Source: Bryobacterales bacterium (GTDB lineage Bacteria > Acidobacteriota > Terriglobia > Bryobacterales > Bryobacteraceae). From it: DNA of 40,749 bases. The notes beneath the pieces are model-generated. The model did no database searches. It saw only the letters and a program-made list of their open reading frames with translations, and was not told where the DNA came from. Within the stretch, counting starts at the first letter, position 1; the number at the start of each line of letters is the position of its first letter. This document shows, piece after piece, positions 1 through 7,035 of the stretch. The DNA lies in NCBI GenBank assembly GCA_016789785.1, contig JAEUQE010000055.1, positions 1 to 40,749 on the forward strand, in the 5' to 3' direction. The position numbers and the translations under genes were made by a program.

Positions 1-1056
1 GATCTGCTCGGCAGTCGCGCCGTTGTGATCATAGTGCGCCGTTACGAGCACCGCTTCCTGCTTCAACTGGGGATCGTTGCCTTCGATCATGCCCACCACA
101 CTTCGATCCTCTACAATCGTGCGATCGAGGGCCGCCGCAACCTTCAAGGATGCGCCCTGCGATGCGAGGAACGCAGCGGGCTTCTCGGCGCGGCCCTTTA
201 GCTCGGCAATGCTCTTCCCGAACAACTCCTCGGCCCAGACCGGATCCAATTGCAGCACGGGAATGCGAACACGCTCGGACATGCTCGCCAGCGTGTAGCG
301 CTCCAAGTGGGGCGGCTTTTCGGGCCAATAGGCGCGAGCGGCTGAGGGGAAGGCGCGTGTTCCCGAACCGCGGTGCGAAGGGTTCACGAGTATCACCGCA
401 AGCGCACCCTTTGACTGGGCATTCAACGTCTTGCGCAGCGTGTTGGCGTACTCCGAAGTGACCACGCCATCGAAGATGCTCTTCGGATCGTTGGCGCCGG
501 GTTCGCCTTCGAACATGACAACGATGCTGCCCGTGGCGTTGGCGTTGTTGTAGTCATCCCAGCCAAGCTTCGGCGCGCTGATGCCGTAGCCTGCGAACAC
601 CACGCGGCCTTCGGCCTCGCCATCGGCGCTGAAGATCAGCGGATAGAAATCCTCGAGCAACTTGCCGGCCCGTGTCTGCGTGCCGGTGCTGTGCTGAAGG
701 CGGTTGCCTACGGGATTGCCCAGCCGCGAGAGCACCAGGTCGAAGCGATGAAAGAAGGAGTCGCCAATCACCGGCTTCAGGCCGAGGCGTTCGTATCGCG
801 ATGCGAGATAGTCGGCGGCGATGCGGTATTCCGGCGTGCCCGTCAGACGGCCTCGCAGGGAATCGCCGGCCAGGAAATACACGTCGGCCTTGAGTTGGTC
901 GCGGCGGATGGTGTCAATGCCCGGAGCGGCAGGTCCGGCCGGGGAATTGTAGTGTACTTCCGCCCGGTCTTTCCATTCTCGCGGCGGCTTTGTCTGCTGC
1001 GCATTCTGCTGCGCGGCGATCGCAATGGGAATCAGAAGCAGTGCAAGACGGCGCAT
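1..1056 (-). CDS. M28-family metallopeptidase with PA domain, secreted (3' end cut by window)
   Basis: The frame is open from an ATG at 1056 to the left edge (352 residues visible, C-terminus missing). The protein begins with a short hydrophobic signal peptide (MRRLALLLIPIAIAAQ). A middle region with a GYGISAPKLGWDDY motif is typical of the protease-associated (PA) domain inserted in secreted M28 aminopeptidases. Just before the edge it reads VLVTAHYDHNG, which matches the first zinc-ligand motif (HxD) of M28 peptidases. The remaining zinc ligands and the catalytic Glu lie outside the window. Known family role: exported zinc aminopeptidases that release N-terminal residues from peptides. It is the last visible gene of the minus-strand cluster, 37 bp after the cupin gene, so it may be cotranscribed. 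No function linking it to the sugar genes is evident. Confidence 0.85.
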   Translation of the reverse strand, partial: MRRLALLLIPIAIAAQQNAQQTKPPREWKDRAEVHYNSPAGPAAPGIDTIRRDQLKADVYFLAGDSLRGRLTGTPEYRIAADYLASRYERLGLKPVIGDSFFHRFDLVLSRLGNPVGNRLQHSTGTQTRAGKLLEDFYPLIFSADGEAEGRVVFAGYGISAPKLGWDDYNNANATGSIVVMFEGEPGANDPKSIFDGVVTSEYANTLRKTLNAQSKGALAVILVNPSHRGSGTRAFPSAARAYWPEKPPHLERYTLASMSERVRIPVLQLDPVWAEELFGKSIAELKGRAEKPAAFLASQGASLKVAAALDRTIVEDRSVVGMIEGNDPQLKQEAVLVTAHYDHNGATAEQI

Positions 1057-1093
1057 GGATGTTCCTCGTTCGGACGACTGGCGGCTCAGCGCG

Positions 1094-1897
1094 CTACGTG
1101 GTGATCGGGCCGGTAGTGCCCTTCATGAAGTCCTTGTTCTTGTCGCCCACCCAATAGCGCTCGCCAGCGATGCACCAGATGAACTGCACTGGCACGTCCT
1201 GCGAGAAAACGGGATGGTAGTTGAGATACGGGATGGTGACCATGTCACCCTTGTCCACGCTGTGCACGAAGCTGAGCGTCTCAGGCGACTCGTAGACTTC
1301 CATCGCGCCGCGGCCTTGAATGAAGAAGTAGACCTCTTCCTGATCGGTATGATTGTGCGGCGGCCACGAGCGCTGGTGCGGAAGGAAGAACGTGTAGCCC
1401 GCCACCAACTTGTCAGCGGCTTCTCCGACATCGAACATGAGATACACATCCTTGCCCTTGAGGTGGCGGATGCGATCCTCGCGCTGCGACATCTCCGCGA
1501 AGCGGCTGTGGTGCACCGGATGCACCTTCTGGGCGGGCGCGGAACACTGCACAATCTTCGCGGGCTCGCCGGCCGCATGCGCCAGCGTGAATTCGGCGCC
1601 ACGTGGGATGTAGAGCGTGTCGTAAGTGTCGAGATGATAGTTGGCGCCATCGACAGAGACGTCCGTTGCGCCTTCCCACTGGAACAGCAATGACTCCTGA
1701 CGCGGCAGACAGAAGCTCTGCGAAACCGAGCCCGCGGGCAGTTCGAACTCGCCACAACTGAGGAACTCCAGATTCGCAGTTGCGGGCGTGAAGCGCTGAC
1801 GGAAGATTACGCCTTGATCAGAAGAACGGATGAGCCTCGCGGGTTTGACAGCGGCTGCGGCCGATGCGGAGGCCGGCTCAGGAAGAGTGGTTGCCAT
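1094..1897 (-). CDS. bicupin protein, IolB/KduI-like isomerase
   Basis: The product is 267 aa with two cupin halves. The second half keeps a metal-binding pattern, PPHNHTDQEEVYFF, giving H181, H183 and E188, with H228 in the YHPVF stretch. This arrangement is that of the 5-deoxy-glucuronate isomerase / 5-keto-4-deoxyuronate isomerase superfamily (IolB/KduI), and the length fits (about 270 aa). Likely role by family: metal-dependent aldose-ketose isomerisation of an acidic sugar. The neighbouring sugar isomerase, Gfo/Idh oxidoreductase and VOC protein make a catabolic cluster plausible, but the substrate cannot be read from sequence. There is no clear ribosome binding site. A TACAAT hexamer ends 8 nt before the ATG, so the transcript may be nearly leaderless. 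Confidence 0.75.
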   Translation of the reverse strand: MATTLPEPASASAAAAVKPARLIRSSDQGVIFRQRFTPATANLEFLSCGEFELPAGSVSQSFCLPRQESLLFQWEGATDVSVDGANYHLDTYDTLYIPRGAEFTLAHAAGEPAKIVQCSAPAQKVHPVHHSRFAEMSQREDRIRHLKGKDVYLMFDVGEAADKLVAGYTFFLPHQRSWPPHNHTDQEEVYFFIQGRGAMEVYESPETLSFVHSVDKGDMVTIPYLNYHPVFSQDVPVQFIWCIAGERYWVGDKNKDFMKGTTGPITT

Positions 1898-2001
1898 ATA
1901 TGGAGATTGTATCGTTGGATGGCGTGACGCCGAACCGGTTGGCGGACGCAGGTTCTATCCGCCAGCCAGGGAGTGGAACAACTGCCCGGTCGCCTCGCCG
2001 G

Positions 2002-2592
2002 CTATGACATCGTCACATACTGCGCGATGGCGCCACGCAACGGCGAGACCGGTGTGTGCGACTTGCGATCGAGCAACTCGCGCTCTGGCGTGCCTTCCCG
2101 AAGGCGTGCCAGCCAGTCACTGGGATCGAACTCCACACCCAGCGGATTGTGGCTGAACATGGTTGCCATGAACGCGCTCGCGTCTTCGTGTGACTCCATG
2201 CAGTCCACCTGAAACTCCATCTGGTTCCCGTCCGGGTCCGCATAGTAGAGCGATGCGGTGATTCCGTGATGAATGGACCAGTATGGTGTGATTCCTTTGC
2301 TCTTCAGCAGCTCACAGTTCTCCAGCAGATCTCGCAGGGATGGATAGGTGTAGCCGAGATGATCCACGCCAACCGCGCCCTGCTTGCCGCTCTCATCGCC
2401 ATCCGGCTGGAAGATGGACATGTTGACGAATGCGAAGCGGTGATGCTCGTCGTCAAAGGTCAGGAACGCCAGCGCCGGGTTTTGATACTGGACCCTGGCA
2501 TCAAACACCGTCTGATACCACTGGAGCATTTCGTCGAACCGGCGCGTGCGGTAAACGACATGGGCGACTTTGGTGGGCCGTACACACGGCAT
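2002..2592 (-). CDS. VOC-family (extradiol-dioxygenase-like) protein
   Basis: The protein is 196 aa when started at the ATG at 2592. That start has a GGAGGA ribosome binding site about 8 nt upstream; the longer open frame upstream only overlaps the next gene. Two beta-alpha-beta-beta-beta modules of the vicinal-oxygen-chelate fold are visible. The putative metal triad is H11 (VAHVVY), H78 (VDHLGY) and E126 (DPDGNQMEF), the His-His-Glu set of type I extradiol dioxygenases and glyoxalase-like enzymes. Family members open catechol-type rings or act as isomerases and epimerases. Together with a dienelactone hydrolase and an IclR regulator nearby, a role in aromatic or cyclic-polyol breakdown is possible but unproven. 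It lies 71 bp after the oxidoreductase gene. Confidence 0.75.
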   Translation of the reverse strand: MPCVRPTKVAHVVYRTRRFDEMLQWYQTVFDARVQYQNPALAFLTFDDEHHRFAFVNMSIFQPDGDESGKQGAVGVDHLGYTYPSLRDLLENCELLKSKGITPYWSIHHGITASLYYADPDGNQMEFQVDCMESHEDASAFMATMFSHNPLGVEFDPSDWLARLREGTPERELLDRKSHTPVSPLRGAIAQYVTMS

Positions 2593-2663
2593 GATGATCT
2601 TCCTCCCGGAAACGAAATTGGCTGCGCGAAGCGTATCGCGTGAGTGTACCACCGAACGGCGGC

Positions 2664-3845
2664 TCAGACGGAGATTACGTTGCGAGCTGCGTCGTAGGAT
2701 GCGCGTCTGCCGCTCCAATACGCGGCGCGGGCCAAGTGACAGGGCCGGATTCCTTCCAGTCCGACTTCCACGTCGCACGCGGGCTTGCGTCCGTCGCGGA
2801 CCGCTTCCACGAAGTCCTTCGCATGTGCGACTTCGAGATCTTCGGTCGCCTTTACTTCCACCGGCGCACCCTTGGGCGGCGTGAAGACGTAGCCATCGCG
2901 AGCAAGGAATAGGGACCCTTCGGTGCCTTGAAACAGCACCCCGGGACGGTCATCGCGAAGCGACAATACGGAGCATTCGAAACTGAGATTCCAGTTCTGA
3001 TACTGGATGATCGCGTGCACGGTGTCGGGATTCGTCCGGCCGTCGCGCAATTCGTAGATGCCGCCGAGGCTTACGGCATGAAGAGGTTTGGCGTCGTTCA
3101 TCATCCATTGCGCGACGTCGGCCCAATGGTTGAAGATGTCGGCGAGAACGCCGCCGCCGTATTCCGGATAGTAGCGCCAGGCGTCATAACGAGCGGCGTC
3201 GTAATCGAAGTATGGCGAGCGCCCGAGAAACCGCATCCAGTCGAGACCGGCCGGCTTTGGGGACTTCGCGATACGCCGCGCTTGCCATGGGAAGTTGTGC
3301 CACACCGCGCGGACAGAAACAATCTTGCCGAGCTTGCCGGTCGCGAAGTACTCCTCACGAACTCGCTTGTAGTGTGCGCCGCTACGCTGCTGCGTGCCGA
3401 TCTGGCAGACCTTTCCGCTCGTGCGCGCGGCGCGGAGTAATGCGGCGCCCTCCTCGAGTTGATGCGTGACTGGCTTTTCGAGATAGACCGGCTTGCCTGC
3501 CGCGAATGCCGCTGTTGCGATGTCGAGATGCAGATGGTCGGGTGTTGCGAGGAGCACTGCGTCGACGTCGCGGCGCGCGATCGCCTCCTCGTGCGCGATG
3601 CACTCATGCGGCTTCACGTCCTTCACCAGCATGTCGCGTGCTCGCGTGCGCTGCGCATCGTAGACGTCGCAGATGACGTGCAACTCCGCCATGCCGGTGT
3701 TCAGGAAGCCGCGCATGACATCGCGTCCGCGGCGGCCGCTGCCGATGAGTGCGATGCCGAGACGGTTGTTCGCGCCGAACACGCGTTGATACGAAGCGGC
3801 GGTGAGCGCTGACGCCGTGAGGAATGCGCGTCGATGGATCGTCAT
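2664..3845 (-). CDS. Gfo/Idh/MocA-family oxidoreductase, Tat-exported
   Basis: The product is 393 aa. The N-terminus MTIHRRAFLTASALTAASYQ is a twin-arginine signal. It is followed by the Rossmann dinucleotide motif GIALIGSGRRGRDV (residues about 30-43) and the EKPVTHQLEEG segment (EKP motif with catalytic-region lysine) typical of Gfo/Idh/MocA enzymes. The C-terminal alpha/beta substrate domain includes GGGVLADIFNHWADVAQWM. Tat export with bound NAD(P) is common in this family in Acidobacteria and Planctomycetes. Role by family: NAD(P)-dependent oxidation/reduction or cofactor-recycling conversion of a sugar derivative. The ATG overlaps the stop of the upstream isomerase by 4 bp (ATGA), which shows translational coupling and a shared pathway. 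Confidence 0.88.
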   Translation of the reverse strand: MTIHRRAFLTASALTAASYQRVFGANNRLGIALIGSGRRGRDVMRGFLNTGMAELHVICDVYDAQRTRARDMLVKDVKPHECIAHEEAIARRDVDAVLLATPDHLHLDIATAAFAAGKPVYLEKPVTHQLEEGAALLRAARTSGKVCQIGTQQRSGAHYKRVREEYFATGKLGKIVSVRAVWHNFPWQARRIAKSPKPAGLDWMRFLGRSPYFDYDAARYDAWRYYPEYGGGVLADIFNHWADVAQWMMNDAKPLHAVSLGGIYELRDGRTNPDTVHAIIQYQNWNLSFECSVLSLRDDRPGVLFQGTEGSLFLARDGYVFTPPKGAPVEVKATEDLEVAHAKDFVEAVRDGRKPACDVEVGLEGIRPCHLARAAYWSGRRASYDAARNVISV

Positions 3846-4717
3846 ACGCCGAATACCTCGCGCAGATGTTTGCGAGCGGGCGCCACCGCTGCGTCGCCCG
3901 GCTTCACGTCGTTGAGCCGTTCTTCTTCATTCATGACCCAGCCCGGCCACTTCGCTTCGCGGAGGACTTTCGCGAGCGGCGCAAGATCGAATGTGCCTTC
4001 GCCAAGCGGGACCTGATCTCCGTTGCGGAAGTCGCGAAGGTGCATACCATCAATTCGCGATGCGTTGCGGCGGACCCAAGTGGGAATGTCGATGCCTGCG
4101 CGGTAGGCGTGGCCGGCATCGAGAATCAGGCGTACCGTGGAAGCATCCGTGAGGCGCAGCATCTCATCCATCTCTTCACCGTTCGCGGCGAACTCCTTGT
4201 CGTGATTGTGATACGCCACCACCATTCCACTGGCTTTGCACAGCTTGCCTGCCTGATTCAGGGCGCCGGCTTTACGCCGCAGCAGATCGCGGTCGAGCTT
4301 GCCGTTCACACGAGCCGTTCCGCCACTCAGAATCAGCCGCTGTGCTCCAAGCGAAGCAGCGCCGTGGATGATGCGAGTGTAGAGTTCGGCCGGCGCGAGA
4401 AGTGTGGCCGGATCGTATTCGAGCAGAAAGATGTGGCACCCGATGAACTGGAGTCCCCGCTTTTCGATCGAAGCGCGAGCCTGCTTGGCATTGGCGAACT
4501 GCCCTTGAACGTTGCGGAATCCTGTTTCGAAGCCGTGATAGCCATAGGCTTTGATCTTGTCGAGCACGGCGAGGACTTCGTCGAACTGTTCGGCGTTGAT
4601 GCGCCAGGCGTTGGTCTGGCAGCCGGCCCGCATGCCGGCAGGTGCGGCGCAGAGTGGAGACGCGGAGATGGCGGCTGCCGCGATCAGCGACCGGCGAGTG
4701 ATGGTGGTGCGATTCAT
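3842..4717 (-). CDS. sugar phosphate isomerase/epimerase family protein (AP-endonuclease-2-like TIM barrel), Tat-exported
   Basis: The protein is 291 aa from the ATG at 4717. The start is chosen because MNRTTITRRSLIAAAAISAS is a twin-arginine signal; the open frame continues upstream only through repeated noncoding DNA. The body matches xylose-isomerase-like TIM barrels: ETGFRN after strand 1, VAYHNHDKEF in the middle, LILDAGHAYRAG and GMHLRDFRNGDQVPLGEGTFD near the end, with the usual acidic and histidine metal ligands. Family role: isomerisation or epimerisation of sugars and inositol derivatives (IolE/IolI/Hyi relatives). It is translationally coupled by a 4-bp overlap to the Gfo/Idh oxidoreductase, so the two probably act on successive intermediates in the periplasm. 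Confidence 0.85.
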   Translation of the reverse strand: MNRTTITRRSLIAAAAISASPLCAAPAGMRAGCQTNAWRINAEQFDEVLAVLDKIKAYGYHGFETGFRNVQGQFANAKQARASIEKRGLQFIGCHIFLLEYDPATLLAPAELYTRIIHGAASLGAQRLILSGGTARVNGKLDRDLLRRKAGALNQAGKLCKASGMVVAYHNHDKEFAANGEEMDEMLRLTDASTVRLILDAGHAYRAGIDIPTWVRRNASRIDGMHLRDFRNGDQVPLGEGTFDLAPLAKVLREAKWPGWVMNEEERLNDVKPGDAAVAPARKHLREVFGV

Positions 4718-4830
4718 ATGTGCCCCGGCGAGTGTGCCTTCGGATGATTCTCCCACTTCGGAAGGATTCGCGCGACTCTCAGCCGGGTGCGCGGCGAGGC
4801 TGGGCGGGAGCGGCGTAGCCGGCGCGTGCT

Positions 4831-5163
4831 CTACCGAAGGTGCTTCGCGAAGAAGTCGAGCGCGCGCTGTGAAGGCGCACGCGCGAATCAACGCGACAGT
4901 CCCATTGAGGTAGTGTCCTGGATGGGTGTTCGGAAGCTTGCCCGCGACGGCTACGGCCGACACGGCTCGGTGCGCGGGATCGGCGCAGCCGGCGCGGGAG
5001 CTATCAAGGGCGCACACGCGAACCAGCGTGACAGTCCCTTTGAGGTAGTGTCCCGGATGGGGTTTGAAAACTTGCCCGCGACGGCTACGGACGCACGGCT
5101 CGGCGCACGGGATCGGCGCGCGGGCTACCGAAGGTGCTTCGCGAAGAAGTCGAGCGTGCGCTG
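4831..5163. repeat. duplicated block including a copy of the 3' end of the dienelactone hydrolase gene
   Basis: The last 39 bp of the hydrolase gene (5125-5163) recur at 4831-4869 with a single mismatch. Between these copies lie two divergent copies of a second unit of about 115 bp (about 4875-4990 and about 5010-5122). Both contain GACAGTCCC, GAGGTAGTGTCC, GGATGGG and a long CCCGCGACGGCTACGG segment. The whole arrangement looks like a tandem duplication across the gene end that has since diverged. The 407-bp gap it fills (4718-5124) holds no gene I can support. The inner unit may be a dispersed intergenic repeat of this genome; this window alone cannot show that. Confidence 0.85.
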
Positions 5164-6015
5164 CCAGGCAAGTTTCGCGGAGGCTTCATCGAAGCGCGGG
5201 GTGGTGTCGTTGTGGAAGCCGTGATTCGCGCCCTCGTACATGTGCATGGTGTAGTTCACGTTGCTGGCCTTGAGCGCGGCTTCATAAGCGGGCCAGCCAT
5301 CGTTGATGCGCTTGTCGAGCGAAGCGTAGTGGATCAGCAGCGGCGCCTTGATTTTCGGGACATCCGCCGCCGGAGGCTGGCTTCCGTAGAACGGTACAGC
5401 CGCATTGAGATCCGCGCCCATCTTGACGGCCATCGCATTGGAGATGCCACCGCCAAAGCAGAATCCAACCACGCCGACCTTGCCTGTTGAATCGGCGTGA
5501 GTCTTGAGCCATCGCGCGGAAGCCTGGAAGTCTTCGGCCATCTTCTCGCGATCCACTTGCCGGAACGCAGCCGCGCCCTTCTCATCGTCGCCAGGATAGC
5601 CGCCGACGCTGGTGAGTCCGTCGGGAGCGAATGCCATGTAATTCTCCACGGCAAGCCTGCGTGCGACATCCTCAATGTAAGGATTGAGTCCCCGATTTTC
5701 GTGCACCACCATCACCGCGGGGAGCTTCCCGGAGGATTTGGCGGGACGGGCGAAGTGACCGCGAATGGAGCCGTTGCCCTGCGGCGATTGCACAGTGACG
5801 TACTCCGCCTTGATGCGGCTGTCGGTCTTCGAGACCTGTTCGGCCCAGGCGTAGTTGGGACGGAGACTTTCGAACAGCATGGCGGCGGTGACGCTGCCGG
5901 TGGCGAACTTCTGCGCGCCGTCCATGAATTCGCGGCGGCCAATGTCGCCATGCACATAGCGGTCAAAAAGGTTGAGGAGTTCCTGCGGGAATTCGGATGC
6001 TTTCTTGCGTTCCAT
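5125..6015 (-). CDS. dienelactone hydrolase family protein
   Basis: The protein is 296 aa from the ATG at 6015. The upstream extension of the frame overlaps the divergent IclR gene and is rejected. An N-terminal segment with a Tat-like [15 protein letters not shown] precedes an alpha/beta-hydrolase domain. Catalytic features of dienelactone hydrolases are present: E106 in VVHENRG, nucleophile C186 in GFCFGGG, D239 near LDKRIND, and H265 in [10 protein letters not shown]. Homologues hydrolyse dienelactones or related esters, though many have unknown substrates. It is divergent from an IclR regulator 123 bp away, which is the usual arrangement for regulator-controlled catabolic genes. Its last 39 bp are duplicated downstream. 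Confidence 0.88.
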   Translation of the reverse strand: MERKKASEFPQELLNLFDRYVHGDIGRREFMDGAQKFATGSVTAAMLFESLRPNYAWAEQVSKTDSRIKAEYVTVQSPQGNGSIRGHFARPAKSSGKLPAVMVVHENRGLNPYIEDVARRLAVENYMAFAPDGLTSVGGYPGDDEKGAAAFRQVDREKMAEDFQASARWLKTHADSTGKVGVVGFCFGGGISNAMAVKMGADLNAAVPFYGSQPPAADVPKIKAPLLIHYASLDKRINDGWPAYEAALKASNVNYTMHMYEGANHGFHNDTTPRFDEASAKLAWQRTLDFFAKHLR

Positions 6016-6096
6016 ATTGTGTCTGCTGGCTAGAGGCGCAAATGAGATCGCCGAGGTTACCCAGAAACTCAAAACAGTGGCGGGATCAATCGCGAC

Positions 6097-6102
6097 TATA
6101 AT
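6097..6102 (+). promoter_or_regulatory. TATAAT -10 element upstream of the IclR gene
   Basis: A perfect TATAAT lies at 6097-6102 with no strong -35 element. Transcription would start near 6109. This is 30 nt before the ATG I favour for the regulator, and it coincides with a possible leaderless TTG start at 6109. Confidence 0.5.
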
Positions 6103-6138
6103 GTATGATTGCCTAAGACGTTGGTGAACACTTCCCCG

Positions 6139-6951
6139 ATGCCGCAGCGATCGAAGCCCAAAAGCAATTCCAAACGAGCACCGAAGTCCGCTCAGGCGGC
6201 AAACTCGCCCGCTTCCAGCCGCGCCGTGATCAAGGCGCTGGAGGTGATGGAACTCTTGCGGTCGCGTTCGCAGCCTCTGGCATTGGGCGACATTGCGCGG
6301 GAGGTGGTGCTTTCCAAACCGTCGGCATACCGGCTGCTTCATACCCTGGAATCGGCGGGTTACCTGGAGTCCGATTCCGGCGGGCAGTACTTCATGCCGC
6401 GGAACATCCGGCCCGCGCTTCCCACCCGCTTTCTCACACGCTACGTGCAGTGTGCGCTGCCGCGCATGAAGGTGCTGGCGCGCGACCTGCGCGTGACGGT
6501 CAGCCTGGCGGCGCTGTTTGAAAATCACGCAGAAGTGATCGCCGTGGTGGAGAGTCCGGAGGCGCTCCGGATGAGCAACGTTGTGGGGCGCATCCTGCCG
6601 CCGAATTCCAGTTCCCTTGGCAAGGCGATGCTTGCGTTTCAACCCGAGGATCGCCGCGAGCAGTTGATCCGCAGCTTTGGCATGTACCGTTTCACCGACC
6701 ATACGATTGTGGACGAAGCGGAACTGCATCGGGAGTTGGAGCGGGTTCGCGAGCGCGGTTACGGCACCGATCTCGAAGAAAACGTTTGTGACGGGTTTTG
6801 TTTTGGCGTGCCTGTGTTTGCCGGGCAGCCCTCCGCCATCGGAGCGATCAGCGCTTCCATGCTGAAGCTTCGCTACACGCCGCAACGCGAGCACGAGATC
6901 GTGAATGCGCTGCGAACGACGGCCGCTGCCATTGATCGGGATCTGAGTTGA
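6139..6951 (+). CDS. IclR-family transcriptional regulator
   Basis: The protein is 270 aa from the ATG at 6139. An in-frame TTG at 6109 is an alternative that would add 10 residues. After a basic, Ser/Ala-rich tail comes a winged helix-turn-helix (about residues 28-85: [42 protein letters not shown]). The IclR effector-binding domain follows, with [10 protein letters not shown] and the typical C-terminal [15 protein letters not shown] and GAISASM segments. IclR proteins usually repress or activate catabolic operons in response to a small metabolite. Its divergent orientation to the hydrolase gene suggests it controls the minus-strand cluster 1-6015. A stem-loop at 6957-7000 follows the stop codon. 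Confidence 0.9.
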   Translation: MPQRSKPKSNSKRAPKSAQAANSPASSRAVIKALEVMELLRSRSQPLALGDIAREVVLSKPSAYRLLHTLESAGYLESDSGGQYFMPRNIRPALPTRFLTRYVQCALPRMKVLARDLRVTVSLAALFENHAEVIAVVESPEALRMSNVVGRILPPNSSSLGKAMLAFQPEDRREQLIRSFGMYRFTDHTIVDEAELHRELERVRERGYGTDLEENVCDGFCFGVPVFAGQPSAIGAISASMLKLRYTPQREHEIVNALRTTAAAIDRDLS

Positions 6952-6956
6952 AGTTG

Positions 6957-7002
6957 AACGTGGCGCACGCAGGAGTGAGCGTGAGTGCGCGCGCCACGTT
7001 TT
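6957..7002 (+). terminator. intrinsic terminator-like hairpin after the IclR gene
   Basis: A 10-bp perfect inverted repeat (AACGTGGCGC at 6957-6966, GCGCCACGTT at 6991-7000) encloses a 24-nt loop that can itself fold. It is followed on the plus strand by further T residues. It lies between the convergent IclR gene and the TonB-receptor gene ending at 7036, so it may serve both. Confidence 0.65.
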
Positions 7003-7035
7003 CTGATCGCCGGAGGCAGACGCCGCGTTGAGGGC

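Noticed and set aside
1025..1693. Long plus-strand ORF over the cupin and peptidase genes
   Set aside because: It is a shadow of the real minus-strand genes in a G+C-rich sequence, with no signal, domain or ribosome binding site.
4718..5017. N-terminal extension of the isomerase through the repeat block
   Set aside because: The twin-arginine signal at 4717 marks the real N-terminus, and the upstream frame is diverged repeat DNA.
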